Assembly (NCBI GenBank): GCA_009760855.2
Contig: WPIO01000094.1
Location: 618,001 to 682,000 of the forward strand
Reading direction: 5' to 3'
Source of the DNA: Cristatella mucedo
Taxonomy: Eukaryota; Bryozoa; Phylactolaemata; Cristatellidae
Length of the DNA stretch: 64,000 nt
Below are positions 12,669-23,477 of the stretch, piece by piece. Both the position numbers and the translations under genes were made by a program. Positions within the stretch are counted from its first letter, which is position 1, and every line of letters begins with the position of its first letter. The notes below the pieces were generated by a model. It was given only the letters and a program-made list of their open reading frames with translations, was not told the DNA's origin and did no database searches.

Positions 12669-12965
12669 AATATTAATAATATTGCACTTGATAAAGCGCC
12701 CTCGGAGAACTTAATCTATTTCTAGGCGCTTTACATTTGCTGCAAAGTGATATGCAATTGAATAATAAGTAAAATCATACTTAAAAAACAAACAAAATGA
12801 ATAATATGGTTAGGGGTGACATGCACAGGGTCAGCATGCAACTGTGGTTAGTGGCAGCATGCAGTGTCAGCAGGCATTAGCACGTGAAGGACGAGTCACA
12901 GGGACCCACTAAATGCAGTCCTAAATATGTGTGTTTTCAAGTTTCTTTTAAATTTGGTCAGGTCA
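12669..12965 (-). mobile_element. LINE family A, short 3' end
   Basis: Reverse-strand 3' UTR with hairpin and (ATT)n tail (as AAT repeats at 12669-12685). Truncated 5' within the block that follows TTTAAATTTGGTCAGG. It abuts the tail of the longer copy at 12966-13810. Confidence 0.9.
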
Positions 12966-13810
12966 TAATAATATTAATAATGATAATAATAATAATTCAA
13001 TTGATAAAGTGCCCTCAGGGAACTTCATCTCTCTCTCTCTCTCTAGGCGCTTCACATTTGCTGTAAAGTGAAATGCAATTGAATGGTAAGTAAAATCATG
13101 CTTTAAAAAACAAACGAAATGAATGATAAGGTTATGGGTGACATGCACAGGGTCAGCATGCAAATGTGGTTAGTGGCAGCATGCACAGTGTTAGCACGCA
13201 TAAGCACATCAAGGACAAATCACAGGGACCCACTAAATGCGGTCCTAAATAGGTGCGTTTTTAGGTTCCTTTTAAATGTGGTCAGGTCAGGTGATGTTCT
13301 GACACAGGTCGGGAGGGAGTTCCAGGCTTTGGGAGCATACGAACTTAAATGCACGGTCTCCAAAGGATTTAAGGTTTGTATGAGGTATTTCTAGACTGTT
13401 GGATTCCGAAAAGCGGGTGGTACGATGCTTGGCCTGATGGGGTAGTGTATCTGAAAGATAGGCTAGAGCCATAGAATGAAGAGACCTAAAAGTGAGCGAC
13501 AAAACCTGAAGTCAATCCGTTGCCCCACTGGTAGCCAGTGCAGGTCGGCGAGAAGTGGAGTAATGTGGCAACTGCGACGCTCACGACAGGCAAGCTTAGC
13601 TGCAGAGTTTTGCACCAGCTGCAAACGCCTGATCGCACATGCTGGTAGGCCAGTAAGCAGTGAGTTGCAGAAATCCAGACGGGATGTCACGAATGCCTGG
13701 ACCAACTTGGACGTGGTATCCTTATCTAAACATTCTAATCCTTTCGCTTCTAGCGATAGCATGCTACTACAAAAACGAACAGGCTTGATAGTAGGCGTCT
13801 TAAAACGCAT
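12966..13810 (-). mobile_element. LINE family A, C-terminal RT ORF plus 3' UTR
   Basis: Reverse-strand copy. Its ORF (13463-13810) encodes LVQAFVTSRLDFCNSLLTGL, then ITPLLADLHWLPVGQRIDF, the conserved C-terminal thumb region of CR1/L2 RTs. The 3' UTR, hairpin and AAT tail follow, with a small CT expansion (about 13028-13044) inside the hairpin. Frameshifted near 13480 (a second frame covers 13287-13502). Confidence 0.9.
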
Positions 13811-14536
13811 AAAAAAGCGTTTTTTTTCTTTTAAGGCGATTAGTACATTTTCAGTTTCATTGAAATATTAGAAATTTCTAACAAAATAGAGAAAGGATTA
13901 GTGCACTGAATTTCAAATCTAGTTACAAATATATTAATTTTAACAGCCTGATTGTTTCACACGAAATGCTTATAGAAAATTGTAAGGTATAATATTGATT
14001 AAGTTACGGATGGGCCAATGACTGATCATATTGGCGGCTTTTCCAATAAAATTGTAGCTTATTAGCTAAATAATCAGCCACGTCTCTTGAAATATAAAGT
14101 TTTTGTCATAGCTTAAATGAAATTGTTTATAGAAAAAATTACGCTTTCGTAGCAGTCTTCTTCTAATTCAGCCTGGTGTGTTGCCACAACTTACATAAAC
14201 CTCATCAGCACACTGTCATTCTCCCACTTGTAGCTTGAACTCTCTCTGGCTGTGGTCTTTTAACGGCATACATAGGCGTATTTACGTCAGACAATGTGTT
14301 ATCGAACATGAATTTAATCCTGCTAGAAACTGTTGCCATAATTTTGTCACTTAGTTGTTTTTAATGCACCGGTCTTCTTCGTCATGCCGAGCCTTGTTTG
14401 CAATGCTTCAGACTAACCATTTCGCTCTGCCCTGCTTGCAGCCAGTACTACGTCCATCACATTATGTCGTACTGTACAGTTAAGACACTGTAATGTTGGC
14501 AACATCTGGTTAATAGCATAGCAGTTTGAATCTTAC
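13811..14536. other. No identifiable feature, presumed intron
   Basis: Region downstream of the sushi exon in transcription order; AT-rich, no further exon recognised. Confidence 0.4.
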
Positions 14537-14740
14537 CAGAAACATACACCAAAGCATTGCTACCAGACCATTGCCATGAGCCAGCTGAACTGCACGTGAT
14601 GTTTGTCGTTCCATTTTGGACAGTATAGCCAGATGAGCATGTGACTGGTAGAGTAGTATTTATCGCATACGATGACGAAGCCACTGAAGCCAACTCACTG
14701 TTCGCCCCAAGGAATGTCGCTGTTGGGGCATTGCAGGTGC
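14537..14740 (-). CDS. Sushi/CCP-like module exon (fourth cysteine missing)
   Basis: A 204-nt symmetric phase 1-1 exon: acceptor TTTAATCTTTCTGTGCAG, donor GTAAGATT after GTTTCTG. The module starts TCNAPTATFLGANSEL, has the central LPVTCSSGYTVQNG and then TNITCSSAGSWQW. This is the order of a sushi (complement control protein) domain: Cys, Cys-x3-Gly-Tyr, Cys, Trp, Cys. The last cysteine is expected at the position where this copy reads LVYVSG; here the codon is TAT rather than TGT, so the second disulfide could not form. Sushi modules are extracellular and bind proteins or glycans. The two exons at 6.07-6.92 kb are the same type and orientation. It may be one exon of a multi-module ectodomain; a signal peptide was not found. 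Confidence 0.75.
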
Positions 14741-14904
14741 CTGCACAGAAAGATTAAAATTATTTTACTGTGTGGAACCAGCCTAGAGATTTCAAGGCCA
14801 AGAAATCGTTTAAATAGTGACACATTATTATGATCAGTGATTAATTAACGTCAAATTGCTCGGAGTCAGATGACTTCTTTAACTAGGCTTTGGCTAGAAG
14901 GTTG

Positions 14905-15095
14905 ATCCACGCCGAGACGACACTTTAGGTAAGGCGGTATCTCCGCAATCAAGATCTAGGTCTTGGGTTCAAATCCTGCAGTGGTCTGTCCTTTATTGCC
15001 ACTGCAAAGCGATGGTGACATCCTTAACGGCTCTTCTCCTGCTATGTGAGAAGAGACTCTTAAGTCAGCTGGTGTTTTGTGAGACTAGTTGGCTA
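14905..15095 (+). mobile_element. Possible tRNA-derived SINE (SINE-2)
   Basis: B-box-like GGGTTCAAATCCTGCAGTGG, then TTATTGCCACTGCA and TGTGAGAAGAGACTCTTAAG in the same order as the copy at 190-345. Family boundaries uncertain. Confidence 0.5.
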
Positions 15096-15647
15096 CCATT
15101 TTTCGCACTGGGCTTTATCTAATTTAACCTGCTAGAAATTTACTATAGATATGGGGACTAAAAAAGGCTATGGAGTATGTTATAACAAGCATGTGGTATA
15201 ACTGAAATGGTGGCTACAGTCAGCCCTGTGCATTGCTTGAATTTGGTGAGTAGCGTACAGCACTCATGCACAGGCGTTTCGCAGACAGCATTTAATAATT
15301 CACATGCCTATTTCATGGACTAACATCGCCACATCTGCAGTATGTACTCGTGCAAGCATGCTATCGTTTTTCAGCCTCATTCTTGCACGTGGCAAAGGCA
15401 ACAACAGTCAATTATGAGCACTGCTTACGACAAGATTTTCAAAGCGGTTAAAGTATTTTACTTGCCTTGAATAAGGTCAATGTGAATGCATTCCTTTTAT
15501 TAGGGGGCCAGGCTATGCAGACGTCAATCTTAAGTGACGGTTGACTGGGACAAGACACTAGTCAGCATTTGACGGCCCGGATCCTGGTTTCTAGAACTGC
15601 CTGCTTAAATGATTTATTGGTATCTTTTGCCAGTTTCTGATAACACA
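15096..15647. other. No identifiable feature
   Basis: No exon or repeat recognised. Confidence 0.4.
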
Positions 15648-16930
15648 AAAATAATAATAATAAGTTTCAATAGTTCCCTCGGAGAACTGATCTCTTCTAG
15701 GCGTTTTACAGATGTTGCAAAGAAAGCATTGTCAAATGATTGTTGAGAACACAGGCAAGTAGCAGTTGCGGTGTAAGCAGGCATATGTACACGACGAACG
15801 AATCAAAAAGACCAGCTACATAACCCATAATAAACGGGGTTATATGCCTCTTTTAAATTAAATTTAGTCAGAGAGCATTGTGACATACGTCGGTAGTGAG
15901 TTCTGAGCGTTGGAGCATACAAATAAAAGGCAAGGTAGCCCAGATTTTAGGGGTTTGTTTGGGATATGGCTAAATGACTTGAGTAAAAACAGAGACATAT
16001 AGGCCGAAATAAGAGGATAAAAGGAAGCTAAAATTAATTGGGAGAACCCCGAATTGTGTTTGCTGCTAGAATGGAAACCAGAGTGGGTCAGTAAGAAATG
16101 GTAGGATTTAGTAACTGAGCATCGAACATAAGATGAACGTAGCTGCAGAGTTGTGCATTAACTGTGAGCGCCTTATTCCAAGACCTAAAGACCAGCAACC
16201 AGTTGTCACAAATGGGTGAATTAGATTCCACGGGATAATCCCGCCTAAGCCAGTTCAAATTTTAGCAATTTACTAAATGAAGGCTAACTTGACTGACGAT
16301 TTGACGAGATTACATAAAGAAGGGTAACTTTGGAAAAAGACACCTAAATTATGAGAAAATACTACTAAATATGTGCGGGAAGAACTTATTTTAAGCATTC
16401 AATTTTGGAATTTCCGAACTACAATCGCTTGTTTATAACTACTACGTCGATCTAGTCGTCAATCATTGTATCAAAGTACCCTTTAATGCAGGAGCGAATG
16501 CTATCGATACCTGTAGCAACAACATTTAGTGAATTTGAGGTACTCGATGGCTGGTAGAGCTCAAACAATGGTAAAAACGAGATTCGTCTGCATGGAAAAA
16601 ATGCCTAGATTGGTAATGATGATAATATATGCGAAAGAGAGACCATACATTTTGTAAAGAAGTGCACCGATCACAGAGCCCTATGGTACCAGGTACTAAG
16701 GTGGCTCCTCAGATAATTTTTTAATTCACCTCAATACTCTATAGTCTCCCACTGAGATAGAACCTGAACCATTTTATTACAGCTTTGGTGTTGATGAAGT
16801 GATTTACGAGACAATTAGAAAGGACCTTAACCACTAGTATGGTACATAGCAGTGCCGAAAGATCACAAAAAAGATCACAGCCGAAAAATTAGAGAGGCTT
16901 TACCAAAGTCTGCATTCCTGAAAAGATTGT
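15648..16930 (-). mobile_element. LINE family A, old copy with RT remnants
   Basis: Starts with AAT repeats and a degraded hairpin (CTCGGAGAACTGATCTCTTC), continues through 3' UTR and ORF-end remnants (AGCTGCAGAGTTGTGCA near 16140), and near 16610-16760 keeps the segment around the 'VPQGSVLGPL-F-IYT' RT motif in broken form. More diverged than the other A copies. Confidence 0.65.
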
Positions 16931-17539
16931 CATGCATTTTCAGCACTGCTTACTTAATTATGAAAATAAGTTAGAATAGCGATTGGTTAGGTCCCCAATT
17001 AAATCAATACTAAAGGAACAAACTTGGGAGCGTTTAAAATAATGGTTGCTGGTAAACACCGATGTTTAGTGTAGACAGGAACTTGAAAATATCAAATGAC
17101 CTGAGGTCATCTTTCTTGGAACTAAAAGCCGAAAATAGTTTCGCCTTACTCTGAGAAGGCTCGGACTTCCTCTAGGCTACAGCTCGCGAGATCTAGAGAT
17201 CGAGCGAAGTCTGCCTACTTATTCTAAGTCATTTAGCATAGCAGAAATATTGATCATACATGGCCACTCAATAGTGCAGTGAAAGAAGTCTGGGGAAGGA
17301 ACAAATAGGCACGTTCGTGAGTGACAAAAAAAACTCATGGAGGAATGTATATGGCTTAAAAAGCCGATCTTAGGAAAAGTAGCTTTAACGTCACCTGTGG
17401 ACCAAAATGGATTCAGCATCAGCTCCAAGACTAGCGTCAAATCTGGCACCCGGTCCATTTGTAGATTGTAGAATGTAATAGTTAGCGAGTGAATCGTTTT
17501 GGGATTTGAAAATTTATTGGTTATCAACAAATGTTTGCA
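16931..17539. other. Unassigned
   Basis: A 103-codon minus frame (17219-17530) has no recognised motif; it might be an extension of the neighbouring LINE or chance. Confidence 0.35.
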
Positions 17540-17634
17540 TATCTCTTTGCAGCAAATGTAAAGCGCCTAGAAAGAGATTGAGTTCTCCAAGGGCGCTTCA
17601 TCAAGTGCATTATTATTATTGTTATTATTAATAT
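17540..17634 (+). mobile_element. LINE family A, terminal hairpin and tail only
   Basis: Contains GCAGCAAATGTAAAGCGCC, the hairpin and ATT repeats; an extremely 5'-truncated insertion of about 95 bp. Confidence 0.9.
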
Positions 17635-18169
17635 TTGCAGATAGAAACCAAGAAGATGCCCACTGGCTTAAGATCAGGTGCAAGTGCAGCCGCATAGTAG
17701 GAACCTAGTGTGACTAGTTCTAATCGTGGCTACCGAATTTGGTTCTCATCTAAACCCACTAGGCGACTCAGTGAACCCTCGGAAACTCATACTTGCCCTT
17801 AGTTAGGGGCATTTCACTATAACCCATTACTATACGTGTTCCTCGCAGACGATGATGAGTATTGTTTAATTATTCTTAATGTGCTTGCGATTGCAGACAC
17901 TATTCAGATTATAACTATACCAACTGCCATGAATCCTTGAAAGTGTGTGGAAAAATCTAGTAAGAGCATGTTTTCTCTAATGGGACTAAGCAAATGCATT
18001 ATTATTACAATCGCCGTTATGGGTCAGCAAATGGTGGCTGACTGTTTGTGGTGCATAGGTCAAGTAAATATGGCTGCAAACGGAAAGTTACCATATCATA
18101 TCTCACTAAAACTTAACCAGAGAAGCCGATCTTAAAAAAGGGTCAGGCTTTGCCGCACTAAAAAGGATA
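17635..18169. other. No identifiable feature
   Basis: No exon or repeat recognised. Confidence 0.4.
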
Positions 18170-18262
18170 TCATACTATTATTACATTTGACAAAGCCCCC
18201 AGAGAAATCAATATCTTTCTAGGTGCTTTACAATTTCATGAAAGGAATCACGAATCCATTGG
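18170..18262 (-). mobile_element. LINE family A, terminal fragment
   Basis: Reverse-strand hairpin region (AAAGCCCCCAGAGAAATCAA, CTAGGTGCTTTAC) with a short AT-rich tail. Confidence 0.65.
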
Positions 18263-18959
18263 TTAACATTCGTCAGCCATGGTTTTGTTCATCCATAGCT
18301 TAAATCTAAAACAAAGTGCTCTAATTTAGCATGAATTTAGAAAAAAATAGCTTGTTCCTTCTTCTGCCCGGAAGAACTAAGGATTTCAGAAACAAGATTT
18401 GCTCTTATAATACGCTTTGATATGCCTTGCAGTGATTACGTGAAAGTCAGGATCTGATTTACTCGAGAATTATACAAAACTGTTTGCCATTTACGAAAGA
18501 AATTCTTCTTAGTGACACCTATTAAAGCTGAGACGATTTTTATCTTTGATGGATGATCAACCACTTCTCTATCTGAATTTCCTTCCGAAAATAGTCTAAA
18601 TATATTAAGTCTGTTATAATTTCCACAGGACCCCAAGAGATTAGGTTTTCTAGGGCAACTCTTTCAGAGTTTTTGCTGACGATTATTCATCGCTGTTCCT
18701 AATAGATTCTGTATTCGCTTTGAATGTATTTCCCACTGGCCTTGTGGTGTGCCCACTAACCCTCTCGTTCGGTCTCGTTTACTGTTACAGCTACCTTTTA
18801 CATACATGGTAATGTTGAACTTTTCAAGCAATGTACCTTACAAAGCACTGAAAAAGAAAGATATTCGAAATCTTTTTGTGGTTCATGTCTTCATTATCTG
18901 CACCCAGACTCATCCGAAAGCCTTGATAGCCTCACTGATGCAATGGCCATGACACGCCG
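18263..18959. other. No identifiable feature
   Basis: Short frames on both strands without motifs. Confidence 0.4.
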
Positions 18960-19330
18960 AGGAGATCTTTGCAAGCAAGATCCCGTTCATTCTATCCGTG
19001 TACAGATTGGTGGAGACTCTTTTCACTTTACAAAAATACTTCAGAAAATGCCCCATGTTAGGCACAGGCTTGATCGTCGTTTTAATTAAATCATTGTCTG
19101 GTGCAGATCTAGTACATTTCGTAGAGTGATTCGAGTTTACAACAGTAAGAACAAATCAGCGATGGCTTCTCTTTTCAATCGAAAGCTGAATTCTTGCCAG
19201 TCGGCCCCTAAGCAGATTTATTACTCAGTAAACCATTAACTAGGCAATGCTAAGAAGTCTAACTCTCCATGTATTACCGGCTCAGCCTAAGATTTTTCTG
19301 CCGTCGTTACTAGGAAGTTGTAGGCATTGC
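18960..19330 (+). mobile_element. LINE family B, endonuclease-RT linker fragment
   Basis: Broken frames encode HSIRVQIGGDSFHF and LNSCQSAPKQIYYSVNH, which match the linker region of the near full-length B copy (41086-41382 and 40929-41111, HSVRVLSHGDSFQF and MNSCQSDPKQIFKTVN). No ends preserved. Confidence 0.75.
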
Positions 19331-19408
19331 TGCCTCCTTATATCCCCCTCCGATTGAAGCAATTGTGGGGAAGCTTCAACCTTCCTAAAAGTCTTTCCGA
19401 AGTTTCTT

Positions 19409-19512
19409 CATAGTATGCGGCTGCTGCCACTAACCACATTTGCATGCTGACCCTGTGCATTTCACCCCTGACCGTGCTATTCATGTTGTCCATCAAGCAT
19501 GACATTACTCAC
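19409..19512 (+). mobile_element. LINE family A, internal 3' UTR fragment
   Basis: Contains GCTGCCACTAACCACATTTG and GCATGCTGACCCTGTGCAT and ends before the hairpin, between two family B fragments. Confidence 0.85.
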
Positions 19513-19589
19513 AGGAGGGCAGAGTGGCTGAAGTATATTGGGGCTTGGCGAGAAATAGCCTCTGACCCCTGGAACTTGGTTGCAAACTA

Positions 19590-19948
19590 GCTGTTCAATT
19601 CTTTCTCTTAAAGACCGTTGGTGACAGAGGCTTTAGCTCTGCAGGTATTAGACTGCGGAACTTGCTTCCACAATTCCTAAGCAATGACGAATACTCTCCT
19701 GCTGCCGACTGTGGCTCATTCTTTTCCGCCATCCTGAGTTGCTACTTCCATGCTACTCACTCCCTTAACTGCCCGCCTGACTCTGCTGTGCTTCCAACTT
19801 TCTCTTTGTTGATCAAACGAAGACTGTTGGCTAACTAATGCATAACGAAAGCCGCTTTGCCTGTGAGTGGGCTATACAAAACTCTCATGAGTAACAGCAA
19901 CATAGCCCCAATGGCTTTGCGGATTTACATACGGAGATACATTACGTT
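19590..19948 (+). mobile_element. LINE family B, 3' end
   Basis: Contains the end of the ORF (ACAGAGGCTTTAGCTCTGCA block), the B 3' UTR (TGCTACTTCCATGCTACTCA) and the tail ACGGAGATACATTACG. Confidence 0.88.
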
Positions 19949-20739
19949 TCTGAGATTGTCAAATAAGTTCAGTCTATATGTAGCCGCCGAAAGTACCTGT
20001 CACATAAAATGCTTGCCATTTCTAGTAAGCTTAACAATGTAGGCTGGGTCTCCTTTGCTGAAAATCCTGACTCTGCACTAGGTAGAAAAGATTGTGAGAT
20101 ACTTAGCAAAGCATTTGCTACGCTAGCTGTACATGCAAATGATAAAGTTTCTCAGTATAATAGGCTTAGGCATAATATATAATAGGCTCTGTGACTAATC
20201 AAATTCAAATTTGTCTTGTCTACTTTAATTTCAACAGGATGTAAATATCTCAAACCTTATATAATGGTTGATTAGTTGGTCGATCTTGGATGAGCAGTCC
20301 AGTTCTTACCGGCTGGCCAAGTTAAATTACCGATACATGCCACAAAGTTTAGTATTTTAATAACAGATCTACGAGTATTCAAATCAAGCTGTATGCTTAG
20401 GCTAAAAGGATCCTATCAAATAAAGCATCTGTATTGCGGCAATGTCCACGGAAGTACAGTTTTTACCAATCATTAGCTGTTGAGTACGATTAACCTCTAT
20501 CGAGGCCAGAGCAATCCTCTTAGCTTCTGGCTATTCATACAGCTTTTCATACCTGCTGACTCCCCATTAACCGTTGGTGTCGCAAACTACGAAGGGCCAT
20601 GAACATAATTTGGAGTGGTATGTAGTGCTTCTGAGGGACTCACTGGCTGCTTTGTCAATTGAATCAATTGCTTGCAAGCGCCACATAGGTACGTGGTTCC
20701 GGTTTTTTGGCAGTCCAAAGCAAGCCAAAGGTCGCTTAC
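19949..20739. other. No identifiable feature
   Basis: No exon or repeat recognised. Confidence 0.4.
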
Positions 20740-20951
20740 CATCCGATGATCTTGGCAGGCCAATAAGGGCGAGGATAAAGGCGGCCAGTACCTGAAGCAA
20801 ATTGCATAAGACCAGAGTCAGCACAGCTTTAGGCAGTTTGGCCTGTAGCCAAACTATTACCAAGATAATAGCCAAGCAATAGCAGTTGATGTAGTTCAGA
20901 GCACGGGAGAACGGAAATGAGCCTATGCTAGCCAGTAGAAAAGCTTTATTT
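20740..20951 (-). CDS. Candidate exon with two hydrophobic helices, function unknown
   Basis: A 139-codon open frame on the minus strand (20567-20986) includes a possible exon bounded by an acceptor (GGTCGCATTTAG) and a donor (GTAAGCG). As drawn it is 212 nt, phase 2 in and phase 1 out. It contains two likely membrane helices, YINCYCLAIILVIVWLQ and VLTLVLCNLLQVLAAFILAL, separated by a short basic loop. The spacing recalls TM1-TM2 of family-B/adhesion-type seven-helix receptors, but the resemblance is weak and no defining residue was checked. Its outgoing phase would fit the sushi exon at 14537-14740, although a membrane pair before sushi modules would be an odd order. It could also be a chance open frame. 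Confidence 0.3.
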
Positions 20952-21595
20952 CTAAATGCGACCACAGTACTTTTAGCTGGCGACAAAAAATTTCATTAAA
21001 CTGCTTGAGTTTACTAAAGTGAAAATGTGGAAGATAACTCTAACCAATACGAGCCCAAGCCCAACAGGAAAGCTTATATTTCTCAAGTGGATACCATTGT
21101 GAGAAGTAGGTGGATATAACGTTCAGCATTCAACTTTTAGAAAGATAGGCAATGCCAGTGGCAAACAAATGAGGGTGGCAGTAATGTTGACTCACATGTG
21201 GCCACTATAACTCGCTTGCTTTGTGTACAGCTTAGGTAAAATAATTTGAGAGGGACTAAGTTCTCTGATGAAGCCGTAAAAATAATTATTATTCTCATTT
21301 GCATATGCTGGGTATCAACCTGACAAGAACACATCCAACAGTTGGCAAGCAAAAACTATTTCAATTGTTTTCCTAATGTTACGACTTCAAAACACACGCT
21401 TCTCGACCTTCTTGGGAAAATTGTTGGTTAATCGCAACCAAATTCACCCAATAAACTAAACATTTCGTGCTCACTAAAATGCTGCAAAGTCTCTTAGGAA
21501 TAATAAAATGCTTTTTAGCGACTTTGTGAATATTGAAATGAACCATATCAGTCACTTATTTCATATGTGCACAGTTTTACCAGGATACTCATTCT
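20952..21595. other. No identifiable feature
   Basis: The minus frame at 21137-21352 shows no motif. Confidence 0.4.
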
Positions 21596-21771
21596 ACGTG
21601 CATGCTGACCCTGCCCGTGTCTCCGTAAACCATGTTATTACCGAAGTTAATTCAGCATGCTACTACTAACCATTCGACCGTGCTTTCTGTGCAGAAAATG
21701 GGAAGCACCTAGAAAGATGCTGAGTTCTCTGAAGGCCCTAAATTAAATTATTAATATTAATAATATTATTG
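21596..21771 (+). mobile_element. LINE family A, 3' end
   Basis: GTGCATGCTGACCCTGCCCG block, hairpin variant and ATT/AAT tail. Confidence 0.85.
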
Positions 21772-21894
21772 CTCTCCCTTCTCCCTGTCTTACCAAACAA
21801 TCTGGACCGAGGCGATGCAGACCAAATGACATCTTCAATTGAGACCTCAAAGCTATTAGGCATGGTCTAGTCTAGGTTAAGAAGTATTTGAAAT

Positions 21895-22740
21895 TTTAAC
21901 TCCCAACTTGCGTTAAAACTGGCTCTGCCAAAATATATCTCCTGTTGAATCATCTTGAAATCTAGGTGTTATGTTCCAAAGTGACCTCTCGGTAATTAAG
22001 ATAAGGACGCCACGTTTAAGATGATCCATGCATTTTCGACATCTCGTCCTGACTTTTGCAACTCACTGCTTGCTGGCCAACCGGCATGTGCGATCAGGCG
22101 ATCACAGCCGGTTCAAGGCTCCATGGCTAGGCTTGTCTGTCGTGAGCGTCCCAGTTGCTATATCTCACCATTTCTCGCCGACCTGCACTGGCTACAAGTC
22201 AAGCAACTTATCGACTTCAAGGTTTCCTCGCTCGCGTATAAGTCACTTCATTCTTTGGCTCCAGCCTATCTCTCTGATCTACCCCCACCAGGCGACGCAT
22301 CGTTTCACCCGCTTTTCGGAATCCAACAGTTTACCAATACCTCGTACAAACCTCAAATTCTTGGAGACCGGGCATTTAGTTCATATGCTCCAAAGCCTGG
22401 AACTCACTACGACGTGCGTTACGACAGCACCTGATTTTACCACATTTAAAAAGAACTTAAAAACACATGTAATTAGGACAGCATTTAGAGGTTCCCTGTA
22501 ACTCGTCATTCACGTGCTTATGGGTGCTGGCACTGTGCATGCTGGCCCCAACCACAGTTGCATTCTGACCCGATGTGAGTCACCCCTAACCATGTTATTC
22601 AAGATCTTTATTATGCATGGTATTACTCATCATTAAATGGCGTTTCCATGTGCAGCAAATGTAAAGCGCCTAGAAAGAGATTGAGATCTCGGAGGGCGCT
22701 TTATCAAATGCGTTAATATTATTGTTATCATTATTATAAT
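21895..22740 (+). mobile_element. LINE family A, C-terminal RT ORF plus complete 3' end
   Basis: Encodes in shifting frames MIHAFSTSRPDFCNSLLAGQ, then LVCRERPSCYISPFLADLHW and SLAPAYLSDLPPPG, followed by the 3' UTR, hairpin and tail. Two frames (22021-22434 and 22028-22501) share the ORF because of a frameshift near 22160. Confidence 0.92.
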
Positions 22741-23081
22741 TGCCCCAAAATGAATATGAAGTGTTTATTATGACCTCCTAAATGCAGACTTGGGTAAAGT
22801 CTCTCTCTTTCATCTTCTTGATCTATCGGCCACAATATATGCAATAAAAAAGCAAGGGAAAGCCTAGCTTGTGTTTGGCAAACATATTGGCAAGAGGGAG
22901 AGTACCAACCAAGAAAAAACTGGACCAGTGCTCGGAGCCCTGAGCTAATATATATTCTAGGAGTTCTTCGGATCATCTTTGTCTAATCTCATCAATATTA
23001 CCCCCTACCCTCACTGGGTTGCCAAAGTGATTGCAAAGTTCAATCTAGGCATTTACTTCTGTGTAGATTACACTAACCCAC
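22741..23081. other. No clear feature; possible LINE remnant
   Basis: The minus frame at 22734-22976 holds fragments (LVQFFLGWYSPSCQY) that might be RT-derived, but the match is too weak to call. Confidence 0.35.
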
Positions 23082-23145
23082 TTAAGCTGGCTATGAATAT
23101 GGCTACAAGGATAGTTTGCAAATCCCAGAGGTTTGACTGTGCGAT
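23082..23145 (+). mobile_element. LINE family B, internal fragment
   Basis: Encodes KLAMNMATRIVCKSQRFD, matching the B motif 'MNMAARLVFKSQ-FE'. Directly followed by a family A 3' end. Confidence 0.75.
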
Positions 23146-23164
23146 TTGCATACTGACGTGGTGC

Positions 23165-23312
23165 GTGTTCCCCACCACACATATCATTCTTGCTGTTTAT
23201 CGAGCGTGCTACTGCTAACAATGCGATTTGTGCTTTCTTTCCAGCCAATATAAAGCAAATACAAAGAGGTTTACTTCCCAGAAGGTGTATTACTGGTATT
23301 ATTATTGACTAA
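23165..23312 (+). mobile_element. LINE family A, 3' end
   Basis: Degraded UTR (GTGCTACTGCTAACAATGCG), hairpin remnant and ATT tail. Confidence 0.7.
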
Positions 23313-23477
23313 TTGCTGGATTATATTCCAAAGCAAATTGATCTGAGCCGATTTGGGATACTATGAGAAAGACGTAATCTGCCGAACACCACACTTTCTA
23401 ATAAGCCGGTTATCAATCATTACTTAGTTGACAATACAGAAACCATATCGAATGATTTCAAAAATGTCCTGATCTAA

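Noticed and set aside
13476-13871. 131-codon plus-strand frame
   Set aside because: Antisense shadow of the family A RT ORF at 13463-13810; the same applies to 62618-62872, 55635-55982 and 28048-28356.
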